A stretch of 50,207 nt of DNA from JBIOJM01 sp044450785 (lineage in GTDB: Bacteria; Planctomycetota; Planctomycetia; Isosphaerales; Isosphaeraceae): NCBI GenBank assembly GCA_044450785.1, contig JBIOJM010000023.1:1-50207 (forward strand). The letters are read 5' to 3'. The notes below the pieces were generated by a model that saw only the letters and a list, made by a program, of their open reading frames with translations, made no database searches and was not told the DNA's origin. Both the position numbers and the translations under genes were made by a program. Every line of letters begins with the position of its first letter. Position 1 is the first letter of the stretch. Shown in pieces: positions 42,247-50,207 of the stretch.

Positions 42247-44901
42247 GTGGCTCGCAAGTCCAATCAATCGACGCGGTCTGATGACGGTGCCGGACCGAAA
42301 GCGCCTGCCCGAACGCGTGCGGCGACCGCGAAGCCCGCGCCCTCCAAAAGCGCGACCCGGCGGAAATCCGCCGACGAAGTTGGATCGGCACAAGACGGCG
42401 ACCGTCTGGCGCTGGTGATCGTCGAGAGCCCGAAGAAAGCCAGGTCGATCGACAAGTTCCTGGGATCCGGCTACGTGGTCAAGGCCAGCATGGGCCACGT
42501 GCGGGACCTGCCCAAGCGCACGCTCGGGCTTGACGTCGCGAATGGCTACAAGCCGTCGTACGAAATCCTACCGGCCAAGAAGGAGACCATCAGCGATCTC
42601 AAGCGAGCCGCCGCGCGGGCCGGGCTGGTCTATCTCGCGACCGACCCCGATCGTGAAGGGGAAGCCATCGCCTGGCACTTGCAGCAGGCGCTCGATCTGG
42701 CCGACGACCGCATCCGCCGGGTCACCTTCCACGAGATCACGGAACGGGCGGTGAAGGACGCGTTCGGCCGGTCCGGTCCGATCAACATGGACATGGTGAA
42801 TGCCCAGCAGGCTCGCCGATTCCTGGACCGAGTCGTCGGTTATCAGCTCAGCCCTCTCTTGTGGAAGAAGGTCGGGGCCCGGAACTTGAGCGCGGGGCGC
42901 GTCCAGTCGGTCGCCGTGCGGCTGATCGCCGACCGCGAGCGCGACATCCGGGGCTTCGTCACTGCGGAGTACTGGAAGATCGCCGCGACCGTGAGCCCGG
43001 CCGGTGCGACCGACGCCGCCCAGCAATTCAAGGCATTACTGGCCGAGTACGACGGTGCCAAGTTCGAGGCCAAGACCGAGGCCCAGGCCCACTCGGTGCG
43101 CGACGCCCTCGCGGGGGTCCCTTATGTGGTATCCAAGGTCGACGAGACCGAGAAGCTCGACAAGGCCGATGCCCCCTTCAAGACCAGCACGCTCCAGCAG
43201 CAGGCGGCGATCCGCCTGCGGTTCCCCGGCAAAAAGACCATGAAAGTCGCCCAGGAGCTCTACGAGGGCATCGACGTCGACGGCACCGGGCCCGTCGGCT
43301 TGATCACCTACATGCGGACCGACAGCCTACGTGTCTCCGACCTAGCACTCGCCGCCGTACGCCAGCGAATCAAGGACGAATTCGGCGAGCGCTACTTGCC
43401 CGCCAAGCCGATCCGGTACGCCGCCGGCAAGATGGCCCAGGAGGCCCACGAGGCCATCCGGCCGACCGATCTGAACCTGACCCCCGACCGGCTCAGGAAA
43501 ATCCTCTCCCATGACCAGCTCCGGCTTTATCAGCTCATCTATGCACGTTTCCTCGCCAGCCAGATGGCCCCTGCCGTCTTCATGGTCACCGATGTGTCGA
43601 TCACGGCCGGCGCCGGCCTGTTCAAGGCGCAGGGCAAGGTCCAGAAGTTCGACGGTCACCTGCGCGTCTGGCATTCCCACGGCAAGCAGGAAGACGAGCT
43701 ACTGCCGATCCTGACCGCCGGAGGGGTTCTCGACCTCAAGGCCCTGGAGGCCACCCAGCACTTCACTCAGCCTCCGCCCCGCTACAGCGAGGCGACGTTG
43801 ATCAAGGCCCTCGAAAAGGAGGGCATCGGCCGGCCCAGCACCTACGCCCCCACCATCCAGACGATCCAGGACCGCGGCTACGTCGAGCAGAAAGAACGGC
43901 GGTTCCACGCGACCGATCTGGGAATGGCGGTGAACGACCTCCTGGTCGAGCAATTCCCCAAGATCCTCGATCTGAAGTTCACCGCCTTGATGGAAGGCAA
44001 GCTCGACGACATCGCCACCGCCAAGGCGGACATGATCAAGGTGCTCGACGAGTTTTACTACCCGTTTCAAGAAGAGCTCAAGGCCGCCGAAACGCACATG
44101 GAACGGGTCCAGATCCCGACGGCCGAGACCTGTCACCTCTGTGCCGCGCCGATGGTGCTCAAGTTCGGCAAGACCGGCAAGTTCCTGGGCTGCTCGAAAT
44201 ACCCCGAGTGCAAGGCGACCCGGCCGCTCGGCGGCCAGCCCCGCGTCGAGGCCGTCGCCAGCGAGCACGCCTGCCCCAAGTGCGGCAAGCCCCTCATGAT
44301 CCGCGAAAACAAACGCAAGGAAAAATTCTACTCCTGCTCCGGCTACCCCGATTGCAAGGAATCGTTCAACATCGACCCGCAGGGCATCCCGGTCCGGTCG
44401 GCGGTCGAGACCGAACACATCTGCGAGAAATGCGGGAAGCCGATGGCCCTGCGCCAGGGATCGCGCGGGGCGTTCCTCGGCTGCACCGGATACCCCAAGT
44501 GCCGCAACTTGATTCCCGTCGACGACCAGAACCGTCCCGTCCCACCCGTCAAGGTCGATGTGGCCTGCTCGAAATGCGGCGGGCCCATGGCTGTGCGTCG
44601 TGGCCGTCGCGGCTCGTTTCTCGGTTGCCTGAAATACCCCAAATGCCGCGGCACCGCCCCCGTCCCCGACGACCTCAAGGAACAGCTTGTCGAGAAGGCC
44701 AGTGCCGCGGGGCCGGCTCACGCCGCCGACCTGAAATCCGTCTCGGTCGAGGAAGCCTGCGAACAGTGCGGCGGCCCCATGGTCGTCCGCCGTAGCCGCC
44801 GCGGTTTTTTCCTGGGCTGTGCCCAGTATCCCCAGTGCCGGGGAACGCGCCAGCCCAGTGAGGCCACACTGGCCAAGATCAACGAGGTCATGAAGGTCTG
44901 A
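42247..44901 (+). CDS. topA: DNA topoisomerase I
   Basis: Type IA topoisomerase that relaxes negative supercoils. It starts with GTG after an AGGTAGGATA stretch. A basic, Ala-rich extension of about 55 residues precedes the Toprim domain (LVIVESPKKARSIDKFLG and ATDPDREGEAIAWHL). The catalytic tyrosine is Tyr355 in ITYMRTDSLRVS. GRPSTYAPTI lies near residue 531. The C-terminus carries five Cys4 zinc ribbons (CHLC...C, CPKC...C, CEKC...C, CSKC...C, CEQC...C), each with a GCxxYPxC-like end. At 884 residues it is of normal size for a multi-ribbon TopA. Confidence 0.97.
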   Translation: MARKSNQSTRSDDGAGPKAPARTRAATAKPAPSKSATRRKSADEVGSAQDGDRLALVIVESPKKARSIDKFLGSGYVVKASMGHVRDLPKRTLGLDVANGYKPSYEILPAKKETISDLKRAAARAGLVYLATDPDREGEAIAWHLQQALDLADDRIRRVTFHEITERAVKDAFGRSGPINMDMVNAQQARRFLDRVVGYQLSPLLWKKVGARNLSAGRVQSVAVRLIADRERDIRGFVTAEYWKIAATVSPAGATDAAQQFKALLAEYDGAKFEAKTEAQAHSVRDALAGVPYVVSKVDETEKLDKADAPFKTSTLQQQAAIRLRFPGKKTMKVAQELYEGIDVDGTGPVGLITYMRTDSLRVSDLALAAVRQRIKDEFGERYLPAKPIRYAAGKMAQEAHEAIRPTDLNLTPDRLRKILSHDQLRLYQLIYARFLASQMAPAVFMVTDVSITAGAGLFKAQGKVQKFDGHLRVWHSHGKQEDELLPILTAGGVLDLKALEATQHFTQPPPRYSEATLIKALEKEGIGRPSTYAPTIQTIQDRGYVEQKERRFHATDLGMAVNDLLVEQFPKILDLKFTALMEGKLDDIATAKADMIKVLDEFYYPFQEELKAAETHMERVQIPTAETCHLCAAPMVLKFGKTGKFLGCSKYPECKATRPLGGQPRVEAVASEHACPKCGKPLMIRENKRKEKFYSCSGYPDCKESFNIDPQGIPVRSAVETEHICEKCGKPMALRQGSRGAFLGCTGYPKCRNLIPVDDQNRPVPPVKVDVACSKCGGPMAVRRGRRGSFLGCLKYPKCRGTAPVPDDLKEQLVEKASAAGPAHAADLKSVSVEEACEQCGGPMVVRRSRRGFFLGCAQYPQCRGTRQPSEATLAKINEVMKV

Positions 44902-44963
44902 ATCGAAGGCGTGATGAGAGGTGGCGGGTGGCGGGTGAAGAGGCTCCGCGCCAGAGGATTGCG

Positions 44964-45389
44964 TCAGGCCTGATGAGAGGGGCTGGTGGGCTTGGGGGCC
45001 CGGGCCCGCCGGCCGAGGGCCAGGGCGTGGGCGGTGGCGTAGGTGCGGCAGTGCGAGATCGAAATCAGGATGTCACCAATCGCGCGCTCGAGAGCGATTT
45101 CTCGGGCCGCGCCGCAAACCATGACCTGGGGGCGGCCGTCAGGTCCGTTACGGACCTCGATATTGGTCCAGACAATGCCGTGGCTGCGTCCGGTCCCGAT
45201 CGCTTTCAAGATCGCTTCCTTGGCGGCCCAGCGGCCGGCAAAGTGCTCGATGGCGTGCTTTCGAGACTGGCAGTAACGAATCTCACGTTCGGTGTAGACG
45301 CGACGAAGGAACAGCTCACCGTGGTGCTCGATCATCTTGCCGATCCGCGGGCACTCGATGATATCGGTGCCGATCCCCAAGATTTCCAT
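44964..45389 (-). CDS. acpS: Holo-[acyl-carrier-protein] synthase
   Basis: Transfers phosphopantetheine from CoA to acyl carrier protein. 141 residues starting MEILGIGTDIIECPRIGKMI with GGGGAGGGG just upstream. Mg-binding Asp9 (GTDI) and Glu58 in RWAAKEAILKAIGTG match AcpS, and the end ILISISHCRTYATAHALA is the final conserved strand. It is convergent with topA (62 bp apart) and divergent from the helicase gene. Confidence 0.95.
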   Translation of the reverse strand: MEILGIGTDIIECPRIGKMIEHHGELFLRRVYTEREIRYCQSRKHAIEHFAGRWAAKEAILKAIGTGRSHGIVWTNIEVRNGPDGRPQVMVCGAAREIALERAIGDILISISHCRTYATAHALALGRRARAPKPTSPSHQA

Positions 45390-45456
45390 GCCCCTCCCCT
45401 TTCCCGCGACAGGCTCGACCTCGGTTTCAGTCTACTTCCCTGGGCCAGCACGGATC

Positions 45457-45615
45457 AACCGCCATGACCGGGAGAGAGAATGAGACGGAGGTCGAATACG
45501 GTCAAACCGCCACTACGGGACGGGAGAATGAGAGAGAAGTCGAATACGCTTCAACCGCCATGACGGGGAGAGAGAATGAGACAGAAATCGAATCCGGAAT
45601 AACCGCCATGACGCC
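45457..45615. repeat. 48-bp tandem repeat, three full copies plus a partial
   Basis: Units start with AACCGCC at 45457, 45505, 45553 and 45601, an exact 48-bp period. Each contains GGGAGAGAGAATGAGA-like and TCGAATACG-like words with a few substitutions; the fourth copy breaks off after about 15 bp. It lies in the 448-bp divergent gap between acpS and the helicase gene, close to the acpS side. The repeats abut one another without spacers, so this is not a CRISPR. No coding frame is kept. Confidence 0.8.
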
Positions 45616-45734
45616 ATGAGCGCCAAGGAAGAAGGAGAGCGAAAACCAGAAGCGGTTTCACTACTGAGAGGGCAGAGACGAAGGCCGAGAGATACGTCAG
45701 ACAGGCAGCGAAGACAGTTCGGATCGTATTAACT

Positions 45735-45777
45735 GACCACTGACAACTGACCACGGACCACTGACAACTGCTATACT
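45735..45777 (+). promoter_or_regulatory. 15-bp direct repeats beside the helicase -10 box
   Basis: GACCACTGACAACTG occurs exactly at 45735-45749 and 45756-45770, with a 21-bp period (two helical turns). A -10-like TATACT follows at 45772-45777, 61 bp before the helicase ATG. The word TGACCACTGAC is shared, inverted, with the region upstream of sat/cysC (30228-30238). It could be an operator or a low-complexity repeat that merely lies beside the promoter. Confidence 0.4.
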
Positions 45778-45837
45778 GTCGCGGAGTGCGATTCCGGGCA
45801 ATGACGTCCGGGACCGCGGGTCGCGCGGTGGCCGAGG

Positions 45838-48159
45838 ATGAACTCATCGATGGAACTGCTCGCTGATCTGACGGCTGCCCAGCGCGAGGCGGTGACTCAC
45901 ACGAGCGGTCCGCTGCTGGTTCTGGCCGGCGCGGGTTCCGGCAAGACGCGTGTGATCACCCGTCGGGTCGCCCAACTGCTGTCCCAGGGAATCCCCTCCG
46001 ACCAGGTCCTGGCCTTGACCTTCACCAACACGGCCGCGGGGGAGATGCGCGAGCGCATCGAGGCCCTGATGCCGCGATCGCGAGTCTGGGTCGGGACGTT
46101 CCATGGGTTCTGCGCCCGGATGCTGCGGAAATACTCACCCCTGGTCGGGATCGACACCGGCTTTTCGATCTACGACCAGAACGACCGGCTCCGCGCCGTC
46201 AAGGACGTGATGGAGCTGCTCGGATGGGACGAGCCCGGCTGGACGGGAGAACGGGTTGAATCGGCGATCAGCCGCGCCAAGAACGACCTGGTCAGCCCCG
46301 AAGTCTGGAAGCGACGCGCGGCTGACCGGCGGGACAGGCTGTTGGCGCAGGTCTACGAGGCGTATGAAGAGCGGCTGCACCTGGCATCGGCAGTCGATTT
46401 CGATGATCTGCTGGTTCACTTGGTCGCGATCCTCAAGGAACACAAAGACGTTCGCGCCGAGCTCGACCGACGGTTCCGCTACGTGCTGGTCGATGAATAT
46501 CAAGATACAAACCTGGCGCAATACGCGATCGTTCGCGCCCTGTCGGTCGAGCATCCCAACATCTGCGTCACCGGCGACCCCGATCAGTCGATCTACGGCT
46601 GGCGCGGGGCCAACCTGTCGAACATCCTGGAGTTCGAGAAAGACTTTCCGGGCTGCCGCGTCGTCACGCTCGAGCGCAACTACCGCAGCACGAAGAACAT
46701 CATCAGCGTCGCCGACACATTGATCCGGTTCAACCGCAACCGAAAGCCCAAGGCGCTTCGGACCGAGAACCCGATCGGCGACCAGGTCGAGCTCACGATC
46801 TACCCGCGTGAGACGGATGAGGCGGAAGGGGTCGCCGGCACGATCGCCGGCCTGGTCCGAGAGGGCGAATTCGGTTTCGCCGAGATCGCGGTCTTTTGCC
46901 GGGTGACCGCCCTGACACGCACCTTCGAGCAGGCTTTCCGCGCTGCCCGGATTCCGTACCAGGTGGTCGGGGGCGTCGCGTTCTACCTGCGGCAGGAAAT
47001 CAAGGACGTCCTGGCTTATCTGAATTTGATGCTCAATCCCAAGGACGACATGGCCTTTGCGCGTGTGGTCAACGTCCCGCCCCGCGGGGTGGGCAAGACC
47101 TCGGTCGACCATCTGGTCGCGGCGGCGCGCGAGCGTGGGGTTCCCCTGCTGGCGATGGCGCGCCAGGCCTCGTCGATCGCCGCCCTCAAGGAGAAGGCCG
47201 CCCGGGGGCTCGAGTGCTTTGCCCGATTGATCGACGAGCTGGCTCCGCTGCGCGACGGCGCGGCCGAGGAGGTCCTCCGGCAGCTCCTCGACCGGAGCGG
47301 GTATCGCGAGAACCTCATGGCCGAATCGCGTGAGAACAGCGACGACCGCGCCGCCAACCTCGACGAGCTGATCACGGCCGCGCGTCAATTCGACGAGGCG
47401 CACCCGGGGGCCTCGATCCAGGACTTCCTGGAGGAAGTCAGCCTGTCGTCGCCGATCGATCGCTGGGAGCAGCAAACCGGCGCCGTCACGCTGATGACGG
47501 TGCACGCGGCCAAGGGACTGGAGTTCTCCGTCGTTTTCATCGTCGCCCTGGAAGACGGGATCCTACCCCACGCCCGCGCCAGCGGAGACAGGAACGAGCT
47601 GGAGGAGGAGCGGCGGCTCTTCTTCGTCGGCATCACCCGCGCGCGCCGCCGGCTTTACCTCTCCCGGTGCCTGGTGCGGTCGTTCCGAGGCCAGCAGCAA
47701 GCAACCATTCCCTCGAAATTCTTGAGCGAGCTTCCCGAGGACCCGATCCTGGTTCGCGACCTCTCGGGCGTGGGCCGCTCTGACTTTCGCACCACCCAAT
47801 CCACCGGCTTCCGGCCGGCTTCCCGGAGCGAACCTCGACCGGCCGCCGCGCCTCAAGACTTTCGACTGATGACCGCCGCCGACCTGGCACGCGCCCGCGG
47901 AGAGCTCGCCGGCAGAGGAGCGCCGTCACATTCGGATCTCGACGCGTTCCGGCCGGGGATGTCGGTGCTCCACCCGGAGTTTGGTCTGGGGCGAATCGTC
48001 GCGATCGAAGGCGAAGGATCCGGCCGGAAGGGGCGGATCGCGTTCGCGGTGGGGCCCGCTCGGACGTTCATCCTGGCCATGTCGCCGCTCCGGCCGGTGG
48101 CCAGGCCCGCCGCCCCAGGCCACGGCCCGCGCGGAGCCGGCGACGCCGGCCGTTCTTGA
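45838..48159 (+). CDS. UvrD/PcrA-type DNA helicase
   Basis: Superfamily 1A 3'-to-5' helicase for repair and removal of proteins from DNA. Motifs in order: Q motif LTAAQREAV, Walker A LAGAGSGKTRV, TFTNTAAGEMRERI, FHGFCARMLR, Walker B VLVDEYQDTN, VTGDPDQSIYGWRGA, LERNYRSTKNI, VTLMTVHAAKGLEF and GITRARRRLYLSRC. The C-terminus has the Tudor-like domain of PcrA (PGMSVLHPEFGLGRIVAIEG) that can bind RNA polymerase, and a Gly/Arg-rich end. 773 residues. A second ATG at 45850 is equally possible as start. pdxJ follows 42 bp later on the same strand. Confidence 0.95.
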   Translation: MNSSMELLADLTAAQREAVTHTSGPLLVLAGAGSGKTRVITRRVAQLLSQGIPSDQVLALTFTNTAAGEMRERIEALMPRSRVWVGTFHGFCARMLRKYSPLVGIDTGFSIYDQNDRLRAVKDVMELLGWDEPGWTGERVESAISRAKNDLVSPEVWKRRAADRRDRLLAQVYEAYEERLHLASAVDFDDLLVHLVAILKEHKDVRAELDRRFRYVLVDEYQDTNLAQYAIVRALSVEHPNICVTGDPDQSIYGWRGANLSNILEFEKDFPGCRVVTLERNYRSTKNIISVADTLIRFNRNRKPKALRTENPIGDQVELTIYPRETDEAEGVAGTIAGLVREGEFGFAEIAVFCRVTALTRTFEQAFRAARIPYQVVGGVAFYLRQEIKDVLAYLNLMLNPKDDMAFARVVNVPPRGVGKTSVDHLVAAARERGVPLLAMARQASSIAALKEKAARGLECFARLIDELAPLRDGAAEEVLRQLLDRSGYRENLMAESRENSDDRAANLDELITAARQFDEAHPGASIQDFLEEVSLSSPIDRWEQQTGAVTLMTVHAAKGLEFSVVFIVALEDGILPHARASGDRNELEEERRLFFVGITRARRRLYLSRCLVRSFRGQQQATIPSKFLSELPEDPILVRDLSGVGRSDFRTTQSTGFRPASRSEPRPAAAPQDFRLMTAADLARARGELAGRGAPSHSDLDAFRPGMSVLHPEFGLGRIVAIEGEGSGRKGRIAFAVGPARTFILAMSPLRPVARPAAPGHGPRGAGDAGRS

Positions 48160-48201
48160 CCCCACAAGCGCTGCGCGATCCCCCCTGGGAGAAATCCAGT
48201 C

Positions 48202-48927
48202 ATGCTTCGACTCGGTGTCAACATCGATCATGTCGCCACGCTCCGCCAGGCCAGGGGCGGGCGAGAGCCGGACCCGGTCTGGGCGGCGGTCCAGGCTGAG
48301 CTCGGAGGGGCTGACGGCATCACGATTCACCTCCGCGAAGACCGCAGGCACATCCAGGACCGCGACGTCCACCTGCTCCGAGAGACGGTTCAGGTCCGTC
48401 TCAACCTGGAGCTGGCCCTCGAGCCGGAAATCATCGCCCTGGCCCTGCAGCTTCTCCCTTGTCAGGTAACCTTCGTGCCGGAACGCCGCCAAGAGCTGAC
48501 GACGGAGGGAGGTCTGGATGTGGCCGCGGAGCGCGCCCGGGTCGGCGACGCCCTGGCACGCTGTCGCGACGCGGGTCTCGAGGTCGCGCTCTTCATCGAC
48601 CCCAACCTCAAGCAGGTCGAGGCCGCCATCGAGCTGGGCGCGACCGCTGTCGAGCTGCACACCGGCCGGTATGCCGACGCCCCCCGACCTCCCGATCGCG
48701 CTCGAGAGCTGGCCGCGCTCCGGACCGCGGCCGCCCTGGCCGTCACCTCCGGGTTGGAATTGCACGCCGGGCACGGCCTGAACTACCAGAACGTCGCCCC
48801 GATCGCGCGCCTCGACCAGATGGAAGAGCTCAACATCGGACACAGCATCGTCAGCCGCGCGGTCTTCGTGGGCCTCAAAGAAGCGGTCTACGAGATGAAG
48901 GTCTGCATCAACTTGGCCCTCGTCTGA
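48202..48927 (+). CDS. pdxJ: Pyridoxine 5'-phosphate synthase
   Basis: Final step of the DXP-dependent vitamin B6 pathway, joining 3-amino-2-oxopropyl phosphate and deoxyxylulose phosphate. It begins MLRLGVNIDHVATLRQARGG with GGGAGA about 9 nt upstream. Further marks are ADGITIHLREDRRHIQDRDV, CQVTFVPERRQELTTEGGLD, LHTGRYAD, LHAGHGLNYQNVAPIA and EELNIGHSIVSRAVFVGL. 241 residues, normal length. It is probably co-transcribed with the helicase gene. Confidence 0.97.
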   Translation: MLRLGVNIDHVATLRQARGGREPDPVWAAVQAELGGADGITIHLREDRRHIQDRDVHLLRETVQVRLNLELALEPEIIALALQLLPCQVTFVPERRQELTTEGGLDVAAERARVGDALARCRDAGLEVALFIDPNLKQVEAAIELGATAVELHTGRYADAPRPPDRARELAALRTAAALAVTSGLELHAGHGLNYQNVAPIARLDQMEELNIGHSIVSRAVFVGLKEAVYEMKVCINLALV

Positions 48928-50207
48928 TGCCGTAACCGTTCAGTCCTCTTGGGGGCGCCGAATTCTCGGTCGCCGAACGCGTGCGGCGAGGTGGGCGGAG
49001 GGCTGGTGCGTGCGGCGTGGCGCGTGGTGCGTGGTGCGTGGAGCGTGAAGCGTGAAGCGTGGAGGGTGGTGCGGGGTGCGGGACAGCTTGAGGAGGCATG
49101 AAAGGTCCGAGACGCGGGCGCAGACTTCACACACAACGCGTTTAGGGCCGAAAATGGCGTCATGGCGTCACCCGGCTGGCCTCAGACCTGCGGATCGTGC
49201 CATTTTTTGGGTTTATCCGGCTCAAGACCCATCTGCTGGTTTGCGATGTATGCCGATCAGGACAGGGCCATCCGGTCTCGTTGATTTGATGCTTGAGTGT
49301 GAAATCAAGTCTCGAGCTGGAGACGGCCTTCGGAAGGGCGGAGGGCGGAGGACTGGAGGGCCTTCGCCGGTCAAGAGTCCACAAAACTCCGCTCATACTC
49401 GCTCAAAATCGCCGATCTCGAGGGTCAATCTCTTGGCGTAAATCGTTTGGAAACCACTGTCTCCGTCGAATGGGTTGTGCGAATCCGGTTTCAACTGTGC
49501 GGACCTCGGTTTTGTGTGATCAAATGTCAAGCTGGAGACCGCCGGCGGAAGGACGGAGGACACTCGGAAGGGCAGAGGGCGGAGGGCGGAGGACGGAAGT
49601 CATAACGGAGAACACTCGGAAGGGCGGAGGACGGAGGACGGAAGTCATAACGCGGAACACTCGGAAGGACGGAGGAGAGAGGACGGAAGTCATGACGGAG
49701 AACCTCATGGAAAGTGGCGCGTGGGGCTTGGAGCGAAAAGACGTGGATTTCGCATCAATCGTCGTGTAGGCGGCACAAACCGCGTATCCCCTGCCGCTGG
49801 CTTCGATGAGTTCGGCGACGTATCGTCGCTACCCGGTTGTCGAGAGAGGAGCCGAGCCAGTGGTTGCGCACGCTGCACGTAAGAGCCTTACTCCTATATG
49901 ATCTACAGAACGGGGAGGCGAGTTGCATAAATCTTTTCAGATCCGTGCGGAATGTTGGCGGAGACGGCGAGTCGACGAGAGCCAAAGGACACGCATCGCG
50001 AGCCAAAGGAGCCAAAGGACACGCATCGCAAGGCCGGCTCGGCTGCGCGGCGAGAATGAATCGTCCCGAGGGGATGATCAAGAAAGAAAAGCTGCAATTC
50101 AGACGTAAGCCGCCAGGGCGGCAGGACGGCGTAGAACGCCGACTCAGACACAGCGCGCCATTCCGGCATGCTTCCCCTCGTTTTCTCGCCCGGCATCACT
50201 TGAGGCA
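48928..50207. other. Gene-free, repeat-rich tail of the window
   Basis: About 1.28 kb without a gene that I can support. It holds three separate repeat blocks. The first is a degenerate 7-mer run of GCGTGGT/GCGTGAA at about 49008-49080. The second is a purine-rich tandem array at about 49540-49705, whose CACTCGGAAG word recurs at 49561, 49613 and 49658. The third is AGCCAAAGGACACGCATCGC, twice within about 49981-50031. Two adjacent hairpins lie near 50110-50140 (GCCGCC-AG-GGCGGC and CGGCG-TAGAA-CGCCG). A TATATGAT and a GGGGAGG at about 49894-49918 precede a repeat-derived open frame, which I do not accept as a gene. Confidence 0.5.
49540..49705. repeat. Purine-rich tandem repeat
   Basis: The words CACTCGGAAGG, GGAGGACGGAAGTCAT and ACGGAGAAC recur in order. 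Unit starts are at 49561, 49613 and 49658, so the period is 52 then 45 bp. The units differ by the number of GGAGGAC/GGAGGGC blocks, which suggests slippage. A weaker relative of the block is seen at about 49325-49355. Confidence 0.65.

Noticed and set aside
45457..45615. 48-bp repeat considered as a CRISPR array
   Set aside because: Units abut with no unique spacers, and no cas gene is in the window.
49293..49769. 158-codon plus-strand open frame in the terminal repeat zone
   Set aside because: Its second half is a translation of the purine-rich tandem repeat (GGGRRTEVI-type runs); no start signal or fold.

Overview
The window reads as chromosomal DNA of a planctomycete, most likely of the Isosphaera/Singulisphaera kind. 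The coding GC is high. There are three tandem proteins with the planctomycete LEPR-XLL N-terminal motif, a planctomycete-type outer membrane beta-barrel protein, several secreted proteins of the kind seen in this phylum, and many short low-complexity or palindromic repeats between genes. No taxonomy search was possible, so this is inference from gene content. I see no rRNA, tRNA, CRISPR array, transposase or prophage.

Layout. 1-600: the frame-broken 3' end of an unknown gene and a branched hairpin. 601-8.8 kb: a UvrA paralogue, an unusual nested inverted repeat, a secreted hypothetical, a frameshifted trypsin-like protease, a secreted hypothetical on the other strand, and queC. 9.0-11.9 kb: a Uma2-family gene, then a tight rpmA-obgE-coaX run. 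11.9-22.3 kb: a minus-strand block for envelope efflux, read as adaptor (MFP), RND pump, universal stress protein, cupin, Rossmann-like 'molybdenum carrier' protein, ribbon-helix-helix protein, TolC-like lipoprotein and beta-barrel protein. Upstream of it are a secreted hypothetical, a divergent small lipoprotein and a second TolC-family gene. 25.9-28.9 kb: three tandem LEPR-XLL paralogues. 29.0-32.1 kb: a sulfate assimilation module (APS reductase, Rrf2 regulator, fused ATP sulfurylase/APS kinase). 32.2-35.3 kb: a Dabb protein, mtnA, an acidic His/Glu protein and alanine dehydrogenase. 35.5-36.9 kb: a TPR protein with a broken N-terminus. 36.9-42.0 kb: der, two tandem membrane paralogues, a candidate structured RNA element and a PpiD/SurA-like protein. 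42.2-48.9 kb: topA, acpS, a UvrD/PcrA helicase and pdxJ. 48.9-50.2 kb: gene-free repeat-rich DNA.

The clearest functional units are the RND efflux block, the sulfate module and the rpmA-obgE-coaX housekeeping run. The most unusual signals are non-coding. They are a ~270-bp element with 29-bp hairpin-bearing terminal inverted repeats upstream of uvrA, a compact multi-helix RNA-like element at about 39.9-40.0 kb, a 48-bp tandem repeat between acpS and the helicase gene, and exact 15-bp direct repeats beside the probable -10 boxes of two promoters. Two genes (protease, TPR protein) look broken by single-base frame changes that need read-level confirmation.
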